Part shown: piece after piece, positions 1 through 5,661 of the stretch | How the letters are laid out: every line of letters begins with the position of its first letter | How positions within the stretch are numbered: position 1 is the stretch's first letter | DNA from: an uncultured Pseudomonadales bacterium | GTDB lineage: Bacteria > Pseudomonadota > Gammaproteobacteria > Pseudomonadales > Pseudohongiellaceae | Assembly (NCBI GenBank): GCA_938082955.1 | Contig: CALKDE010000406.1 | Coordinates: 1 to 5,661 of the forward strand | Direction: 5' to 3' | Length of the DNA stretch: 5,661 bases | The notes under the pieces: model-generated | The model's database searches: none | What the model saw: the letters and a program-made list of their open reading frames with translations, nothing else | Told to the model about the DNA's origin: nothing | Made by a program: the position numbers and the translations under genes

Positions 1-1055
1 ATTGAGGGAACCTCGTTCATGAAGGGCGTGGAATCTGTATTCGTCATGTGCGGCCCGACGGTTGCAGGATAGTCAGTATTGTAGGCATCCGCCGCTGCCT
101 TAAACACAAAAGCGAGACGCATCGATTCATCAGCAAGATCAGAGACAGACTGGAACTCGATATTCACATCGGCTTCTGCTCGCTGATCCCAACTTACTGT
201 GCCATCGGCACGCGGCGCACCATGATCCCAAAGCATCATGTCATGTTGAATCATGCCTAACCAAGTGGGTTCCGGATACTTGCCAGAATCTGCCGGCTCC
301 TCTATACCTTGTAACTCTTTGCGCTGTTCGACATAGGCAGACGACCCGTTGAGACCGGTCTCCTCGTTGTTCCACAAAGCGAAACGTATGGAGCGCTCAG
401 TCTCTACTCCCGAATCACTCATGATGCGCGCAAGCTCCATAACCAGCGCCGTGCCAGAACCGTCGTCGTTAACTGCTTCGTTTACACCGTGACCATCCAT
501 ATGCGCGCTAACGATATACATCTCATCAGGGCGTGTTGTCCCTATCTTGGTGCAATACACTTCAGACCGCGGACCATCGACCGGTTCCTCGGCATTCAGT
601 AATCGAATTCTTTCATCTGGCTGCGCTTGTAGGTCGCGATTCACTCCAGTGGGCGAGCGATACCCATAAATGGAGCTGCCACCCGGGCCACTTCCATTAC
701 GGCCAACCAGACCTCCAGTAGGGGTAGTTAGATCGGGAGTATCCGCAGCCGCTCTGCGGCCAGAGCCACGTGGACGCGCAGTAAATGTGTAGTGCAGTCT
801 TTCGACGTTGCTGCAGCCATAGGAGATAAGCTGCTCTTCGATCCAATCAACCGCTGCGCGGTTGCGACTCGTGCCTTGGCGACGATCACCAAACTGGGTC
901 AAACCCTTGAGCGTGGTTTTATAGCTCTCTAACTTTAGGCGAGAGACTAAGTCTGCGACCGGGTCATCGGTATTCTGTGCCAAACAAAACTGACTCATTC
1001 CAGCTAAAGCCGAGCCAGCAATAATTGCTGTCAGAAATCGTAGTTTGCTGCCCAT
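1..1055 (-). CDS. Secreted M28-family zinc metallopeptidase (C-terminus cut by window edge)
   Basis: The gene starts at ATG 1055 behind AAAGGAG and stays open for 351 codons to the left edge, so the C-terminus and stop are missing. Residues 1-26 form a signal peptide with a probable cleavage after CLA (26/27) and no lipobox, so the product should be exported to the periplasm or beyond. The peptidase domain (about 163 onward) shows the M28 co-catalytic zinc signature: H185 in SAHMD, bridging D197 in VNDDGSG, E231 (general base) and E232 (ligand) in NNEETGLNGS, and D272 in IQHDMM. The fifth ligand, a His in the usual WHxPTD-type motif, should lie just beyond the edge after TDSTPFMNEVP. Expected activity is aminopeptidase or related exopeptidase; the substrate cannot be read from sequence. 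Residues about 93-145 are a Gly/Arg-rich insert and no PA domain is evident. It probably has its own promoter. Family call is secure, specificity is not. Confidence 0.93.
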   Translation of the reverse strand, partial: MGSKLRFLTAIIAGSALAGMSQFCLAQNTDDPVADLVSRLKLESYKTTLKGLTQFGDRRQGTSRNRAAVDWIEEQLISYGCSNVERLHYTFTARPRGSGRRAAADTPDLTTPTGGLVGRNGSGPGGSSIYGYRSPTGVNRDLQAQPDERIRLLNAEEPVDGPRSEVYCTKIGTTRPDEMYIVSAHMDGHGVNEAVNDDGSGTALVMELARIMSDSGVETERSIRFALWNNEETGLNGSSAYVEQRKELQGIEEPADSGKYPEPTWLGMIQHDMMLWDHGAPRADGTVSWDQRAEADVNIEFQSVSDLADESMRLAFVFKAAADAYNTDYPATVGPHMTNTDSTPFMNEVPS

Positions 1056-1060
1056 GCTGA

Positions 1061-1067
1061 CTCCTTT
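1061..1067 (-). promoter_or_regulatory. Ribosome binding site of the M28 peptidase
   Basis: AAAGGAG on the minus strand, with a 5-nt spacer (TCAGC) before ATG 1055. It supports this start, which also places the signal peptide at the very N-terminus. Confidence 0.8.
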
Positions 1068-1072
1068 AGTTC

Positions 1073-1086
1073 CGTAAACGGTTACA
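1073..1086. promoter_or_regulatory. Possible LacI/GalR-type operator upstream of the peptidase gene
   Basis: The core GTAAACGGTTAC (1074-1085) is a near-palindrome around a central CG: five of six base pairs match and one is mismatched. On the minus strand it reads TGTAACCGTTTACG. Operators of LacI/GalR-family repressors commonly have this form, with inverted half-sites around CG. It sits 6 bp upstream of the Shine-Dalgarno sequence and downstream of the best promoter candidate, where a bound repressor could block transcription. No matching regulator gene is in the window, and a single 12-bp site can occur by chance. Confidence 0.3.
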
Positions 1087-1108
1087 CCTGTAGCTAGAAT
1101 GCTGCCAA

Positions 1109-1137
1109 ACAATAACTTCTACCTAAAAGAAATTCAA
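1109..1137 (-). promoter_or_regulatory. Candidate sigma70 promoter for the M28 peptidase
   Basis: Minus strand TTGAAT (1137-1132) and TATTGT (1114-1109) are separated by exactly 17 bp; each box matches the consensus at four of six positions. Transcription would begin near 1102, leaving a leader of about 45 nt that holds the palindrome at 1074-1085. A second candidate, TTGGCA (1108-1103) with TGTAAC (1086-1081) and a 16-bp spacer, would overlap the palindrome. The choice between them cannot be made from sequence alone. Confidence 0.35.
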
Positions 1138-1161
1138 TACGAAATGATTTTCCCAAAAAAG

Positions 1162-1466
1162 CTATCGACCCAACACGCCGCCATATTCAATGCCTGCCAG
1201 ACGCTCCATCTCGGTTTGGAATGTCGTTAAGTCTGGAACGCAGAACTGAATCGGGTGACTATGCCAGATGGTTTTGAAACATTCACCAACAGTGCATGCT
1301 GTAGGTAGGCTGACCCTGCTTGGCCATTTACGGAGGTTGGATTTTTGTAACTATCAAGACCCTGCAGATCGAAGATCAAGCTTAGAAAGATGCCAACCTT
1401 GATCTCAGCCATGATCAAGAACGCCGCAGCAGAAGAAAAACTTAAGACAGCCGTGACGGTTACCAG
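1162..1466 (-). other. Unassigned region between lipoprotein and peptidase; two overlapping open frames, no convincing gene
   Basis: The stretch between the lipoprotein stop (1467) and the peptidase upstream region has no recognised gene. Two minus-strand frames are open. The first (1227-1466) is in frame with the lipoprotein and runs 79 codons past its TAG; its first part is hydrophobic (AVLSFSSAAAFLIM) and its later ATG/TTG codons lack a ribosome binding site. The second (1162 to about 1350) has 62 codons and ends in EYGGVLGR, with segments such as IWHSHPIQFC that look protein-like, but it lacks an early start codon. Together they could be a decayed or frameshifted gene, or simply non-coding DNA open by chance. 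I do not recognise either peptide. No strong rho-independent terminator is visible behind the lipoprotein. Confidence 0.3.
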
Positions 1467-1910
1467 CTAGTCGTCGGTCAGTGCTTGCTCCGCACGCATA
1501 TTGCAGGCCGTCACCTCAGGTAACTTCGCCATATACTTAAGCATCATCGAACCACGAATATCGGTTTTTTCGAGTAGCGACGACAAATCGTCTATAAAAA
1601 ATACACGCGAAGTTGTTGCTATTAAATCCTCTTCCATTGGCATCGCACAGCGATGCACACCAAAACCCGCAGGTATTCGACGTGGAAGCCGGTCTCGGTA
1701 CATGAATATCTCTTTACTTTCTTGAAAATAAGTATAGTCGACTATGCCGTCGCGATTGGTGTCACGCGCACAAATTTCGTAGAGAACAAAATTGTCGCAA
1801 TAGAGGTTATTTACAGGACGGGCAGCAAGGTTCGCCCCGGAGCAGCCAACCAGCAACAGACAAGCACTGAGTAACGCAATAACGCGATTACTAGAGGATA
1901 GAATACGCAT
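1467..1910 (-). CDS. Small lipoprotein of unknown function with Ca2+-loop-like motif
   Basis: A 147-residue product from ATG 1910. Residues 1-22 form a lipoprotein signal: basic n-region, hydrophobic core (VIALLSACLLL), then lipobox LVGC with C23 as the lipidated residue, followed by Ser-Gly. Ser at +2 suggests outer-membrane sorting by the Lol rule of enteric bacteria. The mature part carries DTNRDGIVD (50-58), a DxNxDGxxD pattern seen in dockerin/EF-hand-type calcium loops; position 12 of a full EF-hand would be Y61, so it is not canonical. C38, C47, C88 and C136 could form disulfides in the envelope. The frame also extends upstream to a TTG at 1952, adding 14 basic residues; the ATG was preferred because it puts the signal peptide at the start, although neither start has a good Shine-Dalgarno. 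It lies 135 bp behind the catabolic operon. I do not recognise the family. Confidence 0.75.
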   Translation of the reverse strand: MRILSSSNRVIALLSACLLLVGCSGANLAARPVNNLYCDNFVLYEICARDTNRDGIVDYTYFQESKEIFMYRDRLPRRIPAGFGVHRCAMPMEEDLIATTSRVFFIDDLSSLLEKTDIRGSMMLKYMAKLPEVTACNMRAEQALTDD

Positions 1911-2045
1911 AGATGCACGCTTTTTAGTTCTTTTTTGACTTTGTAAGTTCAATAGTAGAACCCTAATACGCTAATTTAATTTCAAGAATAAAGCTCGGCC
2001 AGTACTGTACGCAGATTCTAGCAAAAGAGTAAACCTAACTCATGT
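1911..2045. other. Intergenic spacer between dehydrogenase and lipoprotein genes
   Basis: AT-rich 135-bp gap. No stem-loop plus T-run typical of an intrinsic terminator is evident behind the dehydrogenase, and no promoter with two good boxes stands out for the lipoprotein, although the A/T-rich stretch at 1920-1980 could hold one. Read-through from the catabolic operon into the lipoprotein gene therefore cannot be excluded. Confidence 0.4.
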
Positions 2046-3557
2046 CTAACTACTGGGAAAAGAAAATCGCGTTCCTTCGCTGTCGCCCTGAGCAGGCCAT
2101 TTCTGCGTCATTGTCTTCCTGCGAGTATAAAAGCGAATCGAATCGGGACCATAAATACTGAGATCGCCGAATAGCGAGCGTTTCCATCCGCCGAAACTAT
2201 GACTCGCTACTGGAACGGGCAGCGCCACATTGACACCTACCATGCCGACCTGAATATGATCAGAGAAATAGCGTGCCGCAGCGCCATCGCGCGTGAAAAT
2301 GCAGGTGCCGTTCCCGTATTCGTGTCTATTAATGATCGACATAGCTTCATCAAGACTTTGAACCCTCATGACACATAATATTGGGCCGAAAATTTCATCG
2401 CAGTGGATGCTCATCTCCTCACTCACTTCATCGAACAGACTACCGCCGATGAAATACCCGTTCTCGCTTCCCTCTACCTTTAAACCACGGCCATCGACAA
2501 TTAATTCAGCACCTTGATCCAAACCCTGTTCTATGTAGGCATTGATACGTTCAAGCGCATCCGCGCTAATAAGCGGCCCCATATCATTTTCGATGTCAGT
2601 GCCAGGGCCTACTTTTAACTTCTTCACTCGACTGGCAAGCGCAGCGACCGCCTTGTCTGCAGTGTCCTCACCCACACAAACAGCTACGGAAATCGACATG
2701 CAACGTTCACCACAAGAACCATATGCAGCACCCACCAACGCATTTACTGCGTTATCCAAGTCAGCATCGGGCATGATGACGGCGTGATTCTTGGCGCCGC
2801 CTAAGGCCTGCACACGTTTTCCTGCCTTACTCGCTCGCTGATAAATTGATTCGGCGATTGGGGTAGAGCCAACAAAACTCACTGCCTGAATACGCGGGTC
2901 ATCCAATATCAATTCCACAACACGCCTATCTCCATTAACCACATTGAAGACGCCATCGGGCAATCCCGCCTCGGTAAATAGCTTCGCGAGCAACAGCGAA
3001 GCACTGGGGTCTTGCTCCGACGGCTTGAGAATAAACGTATTGCCACAGGCAATCGCCATGGGAAACATCCACATCGGAACCATGGCAGGGAAATTAAAAG
3101 GAGTGATACCTGCCACGATGCCTAGCGCCTGAAATTCTGACCAGCTATCTATACCAGGACCTGCATTCTTGGAGTGCTCACCCTTGAGCAACTCGGAAAT
3201 GCCACAGGCGTATTCAACGACTTCAATTCCGCGAATTAGCTCGCCCCTAGCATCATCCAAGACCTTGCCGTGTTCGGCGGTAATCGCCTGACAGATCTCA
3301 TCAATGTTCGCCTCTAGCAACTGCTTAAAACGAAAGAGTATCTTTGCGCGCTTCGAAGGCGGCGTGTTGCGCCAGGCCGCGAAGGCGAAGCTAGCCGCAA
3401 CGATTGCCTCTTCCAGTTGGGGCTGTGCAGCACAAGCTAACTTCTTAGCCACTAGGCCCGTTGACGGGTTAGTGACATCGAGCGTCTCGACACTACCGTC
3501 TTTAACTCGCCCATTAATGTAATGCCCGAGTGTTTCATACGCTTTAAGTGAACTCAT
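2046..3557 (-). CDS. mmsA: CoA-acylating (methyl)malonate-semialdehyde dehydrogenase
   Basis: A complete 503-residue aldehyde dehydrogenase, the usual length for this subfamily. It converts malonate semialdehyde (or methylmalonate semialdehyde) with CoA and NAD+ to acetyl-CoA (or propionyl-CoA), CO2 and NADH in the cytoplasm. Visible features are N155 in TPFNFP (oxyanion hole), K178 in ILKPSEQDP, the nucleotide-fold turn FVGST (228-232), the subfamily mark GGAKNH (253-258) in place of the ELGGK general-base motif of ordinary aldehyde dehydrogenases, catalytic C286 in GERCMS, EIFGP (388-392), and the C-terminal FGDLSIYGPDSIRFYTRRK block. The start at ATG 3557 has GGGGAG seven bases upstream and lies 14 bp inside the transaminase gene, which points to translational coupling. 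Beside a beta-alanine transaminase, malonate semialdehyde is the likelier substrate, as for BauC of Pseudomonas; a role in valine or inositol breakdown is possible but no such genes are in view. Confidence 0.95.
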   Translation of the reverse strand: MSSLKAYETLGHYINGRVKDGSVETLDVTNPSTGLVAKKLACAAQPQLEEAIVAASFAFAAWRNTPPSKRAKILFRFKQLLEANIDEICQAITAEHGKVLDDARGELIRGIEVVEYACGISELLKGEHSKNAGPGIDSWSEFQALGIVAGITPFNFPAMVPMWMFPMAIACGNTFILKPSEQDPSASLLLAKLFTEAGLPDGVFNVVNGDRRVVELILDDPRIQAVSFVGSTPIAESIYQRASKAGKRVQALGGAKNHAVIMPDADLDNAVNALVGAAYGSCGERCMSISVAVCVGEDTADKAVAALASRVKKLKVGPGTDIENDMGPLISADALERINAYIEQGLDQGAELIVDGRGLKVEGSENGYFIGGSLFDEVSEEMSIHCDEIFGPILCVMRVQSLDEAMSIINRHEYGNGTCIFTRDGAAARYFSDHIQVGMVGVNVALPVPVASHSFGGWKRSLFGDLSIYGPDSIRFYTRRKTMTQKWPAQGDSEGTRFSFPSS

Positions 3558-4860
3558 GCAAGGACTCCCCTACTGCATTGATCAGATCATCGATCTGCTT
3601 CTCGTCGACGATGAACGGCGGCGCCAATTGAATTGTGTCCCCGCCCCATCGCACATAGAAGCCTTTCTCTAGACACTTCAGCCCGACTTCGAATGGACGA
3701 CGCAGTGGTTCACCCGGGTAATGCGCTAAGGAAATACCTGCAGACAACCCATAGTTGCGAATGTCAGTCACAAAAGGACTGCCTTTCAACGAATGTACCG
3801 CTGCCTCAAACTTCGAAGACATGCTCTTCACATTGTCTATTAGCTTGTTATCGACTAATACATCTAGCGCAGCGATGCCTGCTGCACAGGCGACAGGATG
3901 GGCCGAGTAAGTATAACCATGGGGAAATTCAACCATATAGTCTGGGCCGCCATTGTCCATGAAAGTGTCATACAGTTCAGATCCAACCACTACAGCGCCT
4001 AATGGGATAGTTCCATTGGTGATCTGCTTAGCAACAGTCATGATGTCCGGTGTTACACCGAACTCTTCTGCACCGGTCATTGAACCCATTCTACCGAAGC
4101 CGGTGATAACCTCATCGAAGATCAATAGCAGGTCGTGCTTGTCGCAAATCTCACGCAGTCGATTCAAGTAACCAACCGGAGGCGGCAAGACACCTGCGGT
4201 GCCAGATAGGGGCTCGACAATTACTGCGGCAATGTTAGAGGCATCATGCAGCTGCACCAACTGCTCTAATTCATCAGCAAGGTGCGCGCCCACCGCGGGC
4301 ATTCCTCGACTAAATTTATTTTCATCCAGCAAAGTGTCGCACATGTGATCTGCATCCACGGACTGACCGAACAACTTGCGATTGAATCCAATGCCTCCCA
4401 CACCAACACCACCATAGTTAACCCCATGGTAGCCCTTTATCCTGCCTATAAACTTAGACTTCCCCGGCTGGCCTTTGCTACGCCAATAACCGCGCGCCAT
4501 TTTTAATGCCGTATCGATTGTTTCAGATCCAGAATCTGTAAAGAATACATGATCTAGCTTTGAAGGGGTCAGTTCTACTACTTTATTCGCAAGTTCGAAA
4601 GAAAGCTCGTGCCCGTATTGAAAACCTGGCGAGTAATCCAAGCTGGACATCTGCGCACTGACAGCAGCGGTAATTTCTTCGCGACCATGGCCTAGCCCAC
4701 ACGTCCACAGACCGGAGAGACCATCGAATATCTTCTTGCCATCTGCGTCCGTGTAGTACGCACCTTTAGCAGAGGCCATCATTCTTGGATGGTTTTTGAA
4801 TTGTCGATTGCCGGTAAACGGCATCCAGTGTGCTTCAAGTTGCTCTCTACTCAGAGTCAC
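3544..4860 (-). CDS. bauA: Omega-amino acid (beta-alanine):pyruvate transaminase, class III
   Basis: A complete 438-residue PLP enzyme of the omega-amino-acid:pyruvate aminotransferase type. It moves the amino group of beta-alanine or a related omega-amino acid to pyruvate, giving malonate semialdehyde and alanine, in the cytoplasm. The N-terminal HWMPFTGNRQF and LSGLWTCGLGHG are typical of the subfamily. PLP contacts visible are SGSETID (110-116, phosphate loop), Y144-H145 in GYHG (ring stacking), D249 in FDEVITGFGR (pyridine nitrogen), K278 in AKQITNG (Schiff base) and T317 in HGYTYSAHP (phosphate). R404 in VRWGGDT aligns, from memory, with the arginine that binds substrate carboxylate. The start is GTG 4860 behind AAGGAGG with a 6-nt spacer. 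It follows the symporter by 36 bp and overlaps the dehydrogenase by 14 bp, completing a two-step pathway. Other omega-amines (taurine, GABA, polyamine-derived) remain possible substrates. Confidence 0.94.
   Translation of the reverse strand: MTLSREQLEAHWMPFTGNRQFKNHPRMMASAKGAYYTDADGKKIFDGLSGLWTCGLGHGREEITAAVSAQMSSLDYSPGFQYGHELSFELANKVVELTPSKLDHVFFTDSGSETIDTALKMARGYWRSKGQPGKSKFIGRIKGYHGVNYGGVGVGGIGFNRKLFGQSVDADHMCDTLLDENKFSRGMPAVGAHLADELEQLVQLHDASNIAAVIVEPLSGTAGVLPPPVGYLNRLREICDKHDLLLIFDEVITGFGRMGSMTGAEEFGVTPDIMTVAKQITNGTIPLGAVVVGSELYDTFMDNGGPDYMVEFPHGYTYSAHPVACAAGIAALDVLVDNKLIDNVKSMSSKFEAAVHSLKGSPFVTDIRNYGLSAGISLAHYPGEPLRRPFEVGLKCLEKGFYVRWGGDTIQLAPPFIVDEKQIDDLINAVGESLHEFT
3565..3570 (-). promoter_or_regulatory. 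Ribosome binding site of the semialdehyde dehydrogenase
   Basis: GGGGAG on the minus strand with a 7-nt spacer to ATG 3557. It lies inside the last codons of the transaminase gene, so ribosomes finishing that gene pass over it. Confidence 0.75.
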
Positions 4861-4866
4861 GGGGAT

Positions 4867-4873
4867 CCTCCTT
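4867..4873 (-). promoter_or_regulatory. Ribosome binding site deciding the GTG start of the transaminase
   Basis: AAGGAGG, nearly the full anti-16S complement, with a 6-nt spacer (ATCCCC) to GTG 4860. No ATG in this frame lies near enough to compete. The ATG at 4880 is in another frame and ends after seven codons. Confidence 0.85.
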
Positions 4874-4896
4874 CATTCATTTAATACAAATTTCGA

Positions 4897-5661
4897 CTAG
4901 TTATTAACTACCGACTCTACCGGCCTAGCCTCGATGCCGCTCAGACCATGTCCTATGCTATCTAGGTCAGCCTGATACTGTGCGGCCAATTCATCATCAG
5001 GCCAAACAATAGTGACGATGTAACCAACTATCAACGCAGAAAGAAACGATGGCGGCATTGTTTCTAGCGCAACAAAAATAGGCCCAATGGACTCCATATC
5101 CTGAATGACAAACTTACAGATCATCGTCATGGAGAAGCCGGTAATCATTGAGGCAATCGCTGCCCTCTCCGTGAATCGAGTCCAGAAGAGGGACATGAGC
5201 ATCATCGGGCAAAACGTAGCAGCGATTCCCGCCCAACCGAAGATAACGAACCAGAATATAGTTCGCTCTGGTGACGCGATCGAAACTGTAATGGCTAGAC
5301 CTAAGGAAAGAACGGCAAATACAATTGTTATAACGCGGCACAGCCTAGCCGCCTGAGAATCGGTCAAGTGTGGATTGATAATCTTTGCATACAGATCGTG
5401 AGTAACAGACCCAGCCGCCATGACCAACAACGATGATACGGTGGACATAATCGCAGACAAAACTGCAGCAACATATAAACCTACTATTAGCGGTGGAAAT
5501 GTGAATTCGACTAACTCAGAAAGAACATTCTGCGCGCCATTACCTAACACCGTATCCGGCTCAACACCTTGTGTCGTGAATATATAACGGCCCAATACAC
5601 CGATACTCACGGCAGAGAAATCCACCAAGAGTGTAAACAACATGGCGACCCACTTGCCGCG
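4897..5661 (-). CDS. Sodium/solute symporter, SSS family, PutP-like (N-terminal half beyond window)
   Basis: The last 254 residues of an inner-membrane symporter; the frame is open through the right edge, so the start is not visible. The ATG at 5643 is internal, since the frame continues upstream as RGKWVA. SSS proteins are about 500 residues, so roughly half is seen. Counting from the first visible residue, six hydrophobic segments lie near 5-27, 56-83, 106-128, 134-159, 168-186 and 203-220, followed by a polar cytoplasmic tail of about 35 residues. The segment LSAIMSTVSSLLV followed by THDLYAK matches the PutP helix where S340 and T341 take part in Na+ binding; the equivalents here are S73 and T74. 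Substrate specificity cannot be read from this half. Its position as first visible gene before a beta-alanine-type transaminase suggests uptake of beta-alanine or a similar amino acid, which is an inference from context. Confidence 0.9.
   Translation of the reverse strand, partial: RGKWVAMLFTLLVDFSAVSIGVLGRYIFTTQGVEPDTVLGNGAQNVLSELVEFTFPPLIVGLYVAAVLSAIMSTVSSLLVMAAGSVTHDLYAKIINPHLTDSQAARLCRVITIVFAVLSLGLAITVSIASPERTIFWFVIFGWAGIAATFCPMMLMSLFWTRFTERAAIASMITGFSMTMICKFVIQDMESIGPIFVALETMPPSFLSALIVGYIVTIVWPDDELAAQYQADLDSIGHGLSGIEARPVESVVNN

Noticed and set aside
335..340. TDSTPF in the peptidase as loss of a zinc-binding His (from SDHxPF)
   Set aside because: The His of the SDHxPF motif is not a metal ligand in M28; the fifth ligand is a later His beyond the window, so no inactivation can be claimed. 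(The interval given is in residue numbers; the DNA position is about 34-51.)
1420..1466. Terminator behind the lipoprotein gene
   Set aside because: Only a three-pair stem (CCG-TCA-CGG) precedes a short T-run more than 10 bp away; too weak for an intrinsic terminator.
1501..1874. Two plus-strand open frames opposite the lipoprotein
   Set aside because: The minus-strand frame has a textbook lipoprotein signal peptide; the plus-strand frames have no signals or motifs.
1911..1952. TTG 1952 as the lipoprotein start
   Set aside because: It would add 14 polar/basic residues before a normal signal peptide and has no convincing Shine-Dalgarno; ATG 1910 gives a standard lipoprotein precursor. The ATG also lacks a good site, so this is a preference.
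3633..3962. Plus-strand open frame of 109 codons
   Set aside because: It lies wholly inside the well-supported transaminase gene on the other strand, has no ribosome binding site or recognisable domain, and its composition is that of an antisense shadow.
5114..5341. Minus-strand frame of 75 codons within the symporter
   Set aside because: It is another frame of the symporter gene, whose own frame encodes clear transmembrane segments and SSS motifs throughout.
5641..5643. ATG 5643 as the start of the symporter
   Set aside because: The frame stays open to the edge (RGKWVA precedes it), and the visible part begins in the middle of an SSS fold, so the true start lies outside the window.

Overview
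The window looks like chromosomal DNA of a proteobacterium, most likely a marine or environmental gammaproteobacterium. The evidence is a roughly balanced base composition, Shine-Dalgarno sites of the AGGAGG type, an outer-membrane-style lipoprotein, a secreted M28 peptidase, and an omega-amino-acid:pyruvate transaminase next to a methylmalonate-semialdehyde dehydrogenase, as in pseudomonads and relatives. The lineage is inferred from style and gene content; no marker gene is present. All five genes lie on the minus strand, so they read from high to low coordinates. Both ends of the window cut through genes.

Right half (2046-5661), in reading order: the C-terminal half of a sodium/solute symporter (SSS family, PutP-like), then 36 bp later a class III transaminase of the beta-alanine:pyruvate type (GTG start, strong AGGAGG), then a CoA-acylating (methyl)malonate-semialdehyde dehydrogenase whose start lies 14 bp inside the transaminase. 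This arrangement is a compact operon. It fits uptake of an omega-amino acid such as beta-alanine, transamination to malonate semialdehyde with pyruvate becoming alanine, and oxidative decarboxylation with CoA and NAD+ to acetyl-CoA, CO2 and NADH. The promoter and any regulator lie beyond the right edge.

Middle (1056-2045): a 147-residue lipoprotein of unknown function with a Ca2+-loop-like DxNxDGxxD motif and four further cysteines. It is followed by about 300 bp with no convincing gene. That stretch holds two overlapping open frames without good starts, one of them in frame with the lipoprotein beyond its TAG stop.

Left (1-1055): a secreted zinc peptidase of family M28 with signal peptide and four of the five expected metal ligands visible. 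The fifth should lie past the left edge. Its upstream region has a plausible sigma70 promoter, a GTAAACGGTTAC near-palindrome resembling a LacI/GalR-type operator, and a clear ribosome binding site.

No mobile element, CRISPR array, tRNA or rRNA was seen. I found no clearly new system. The least explained items are the lipoprotein, the open frames behind it, and the possible operator at the peptidase gene.
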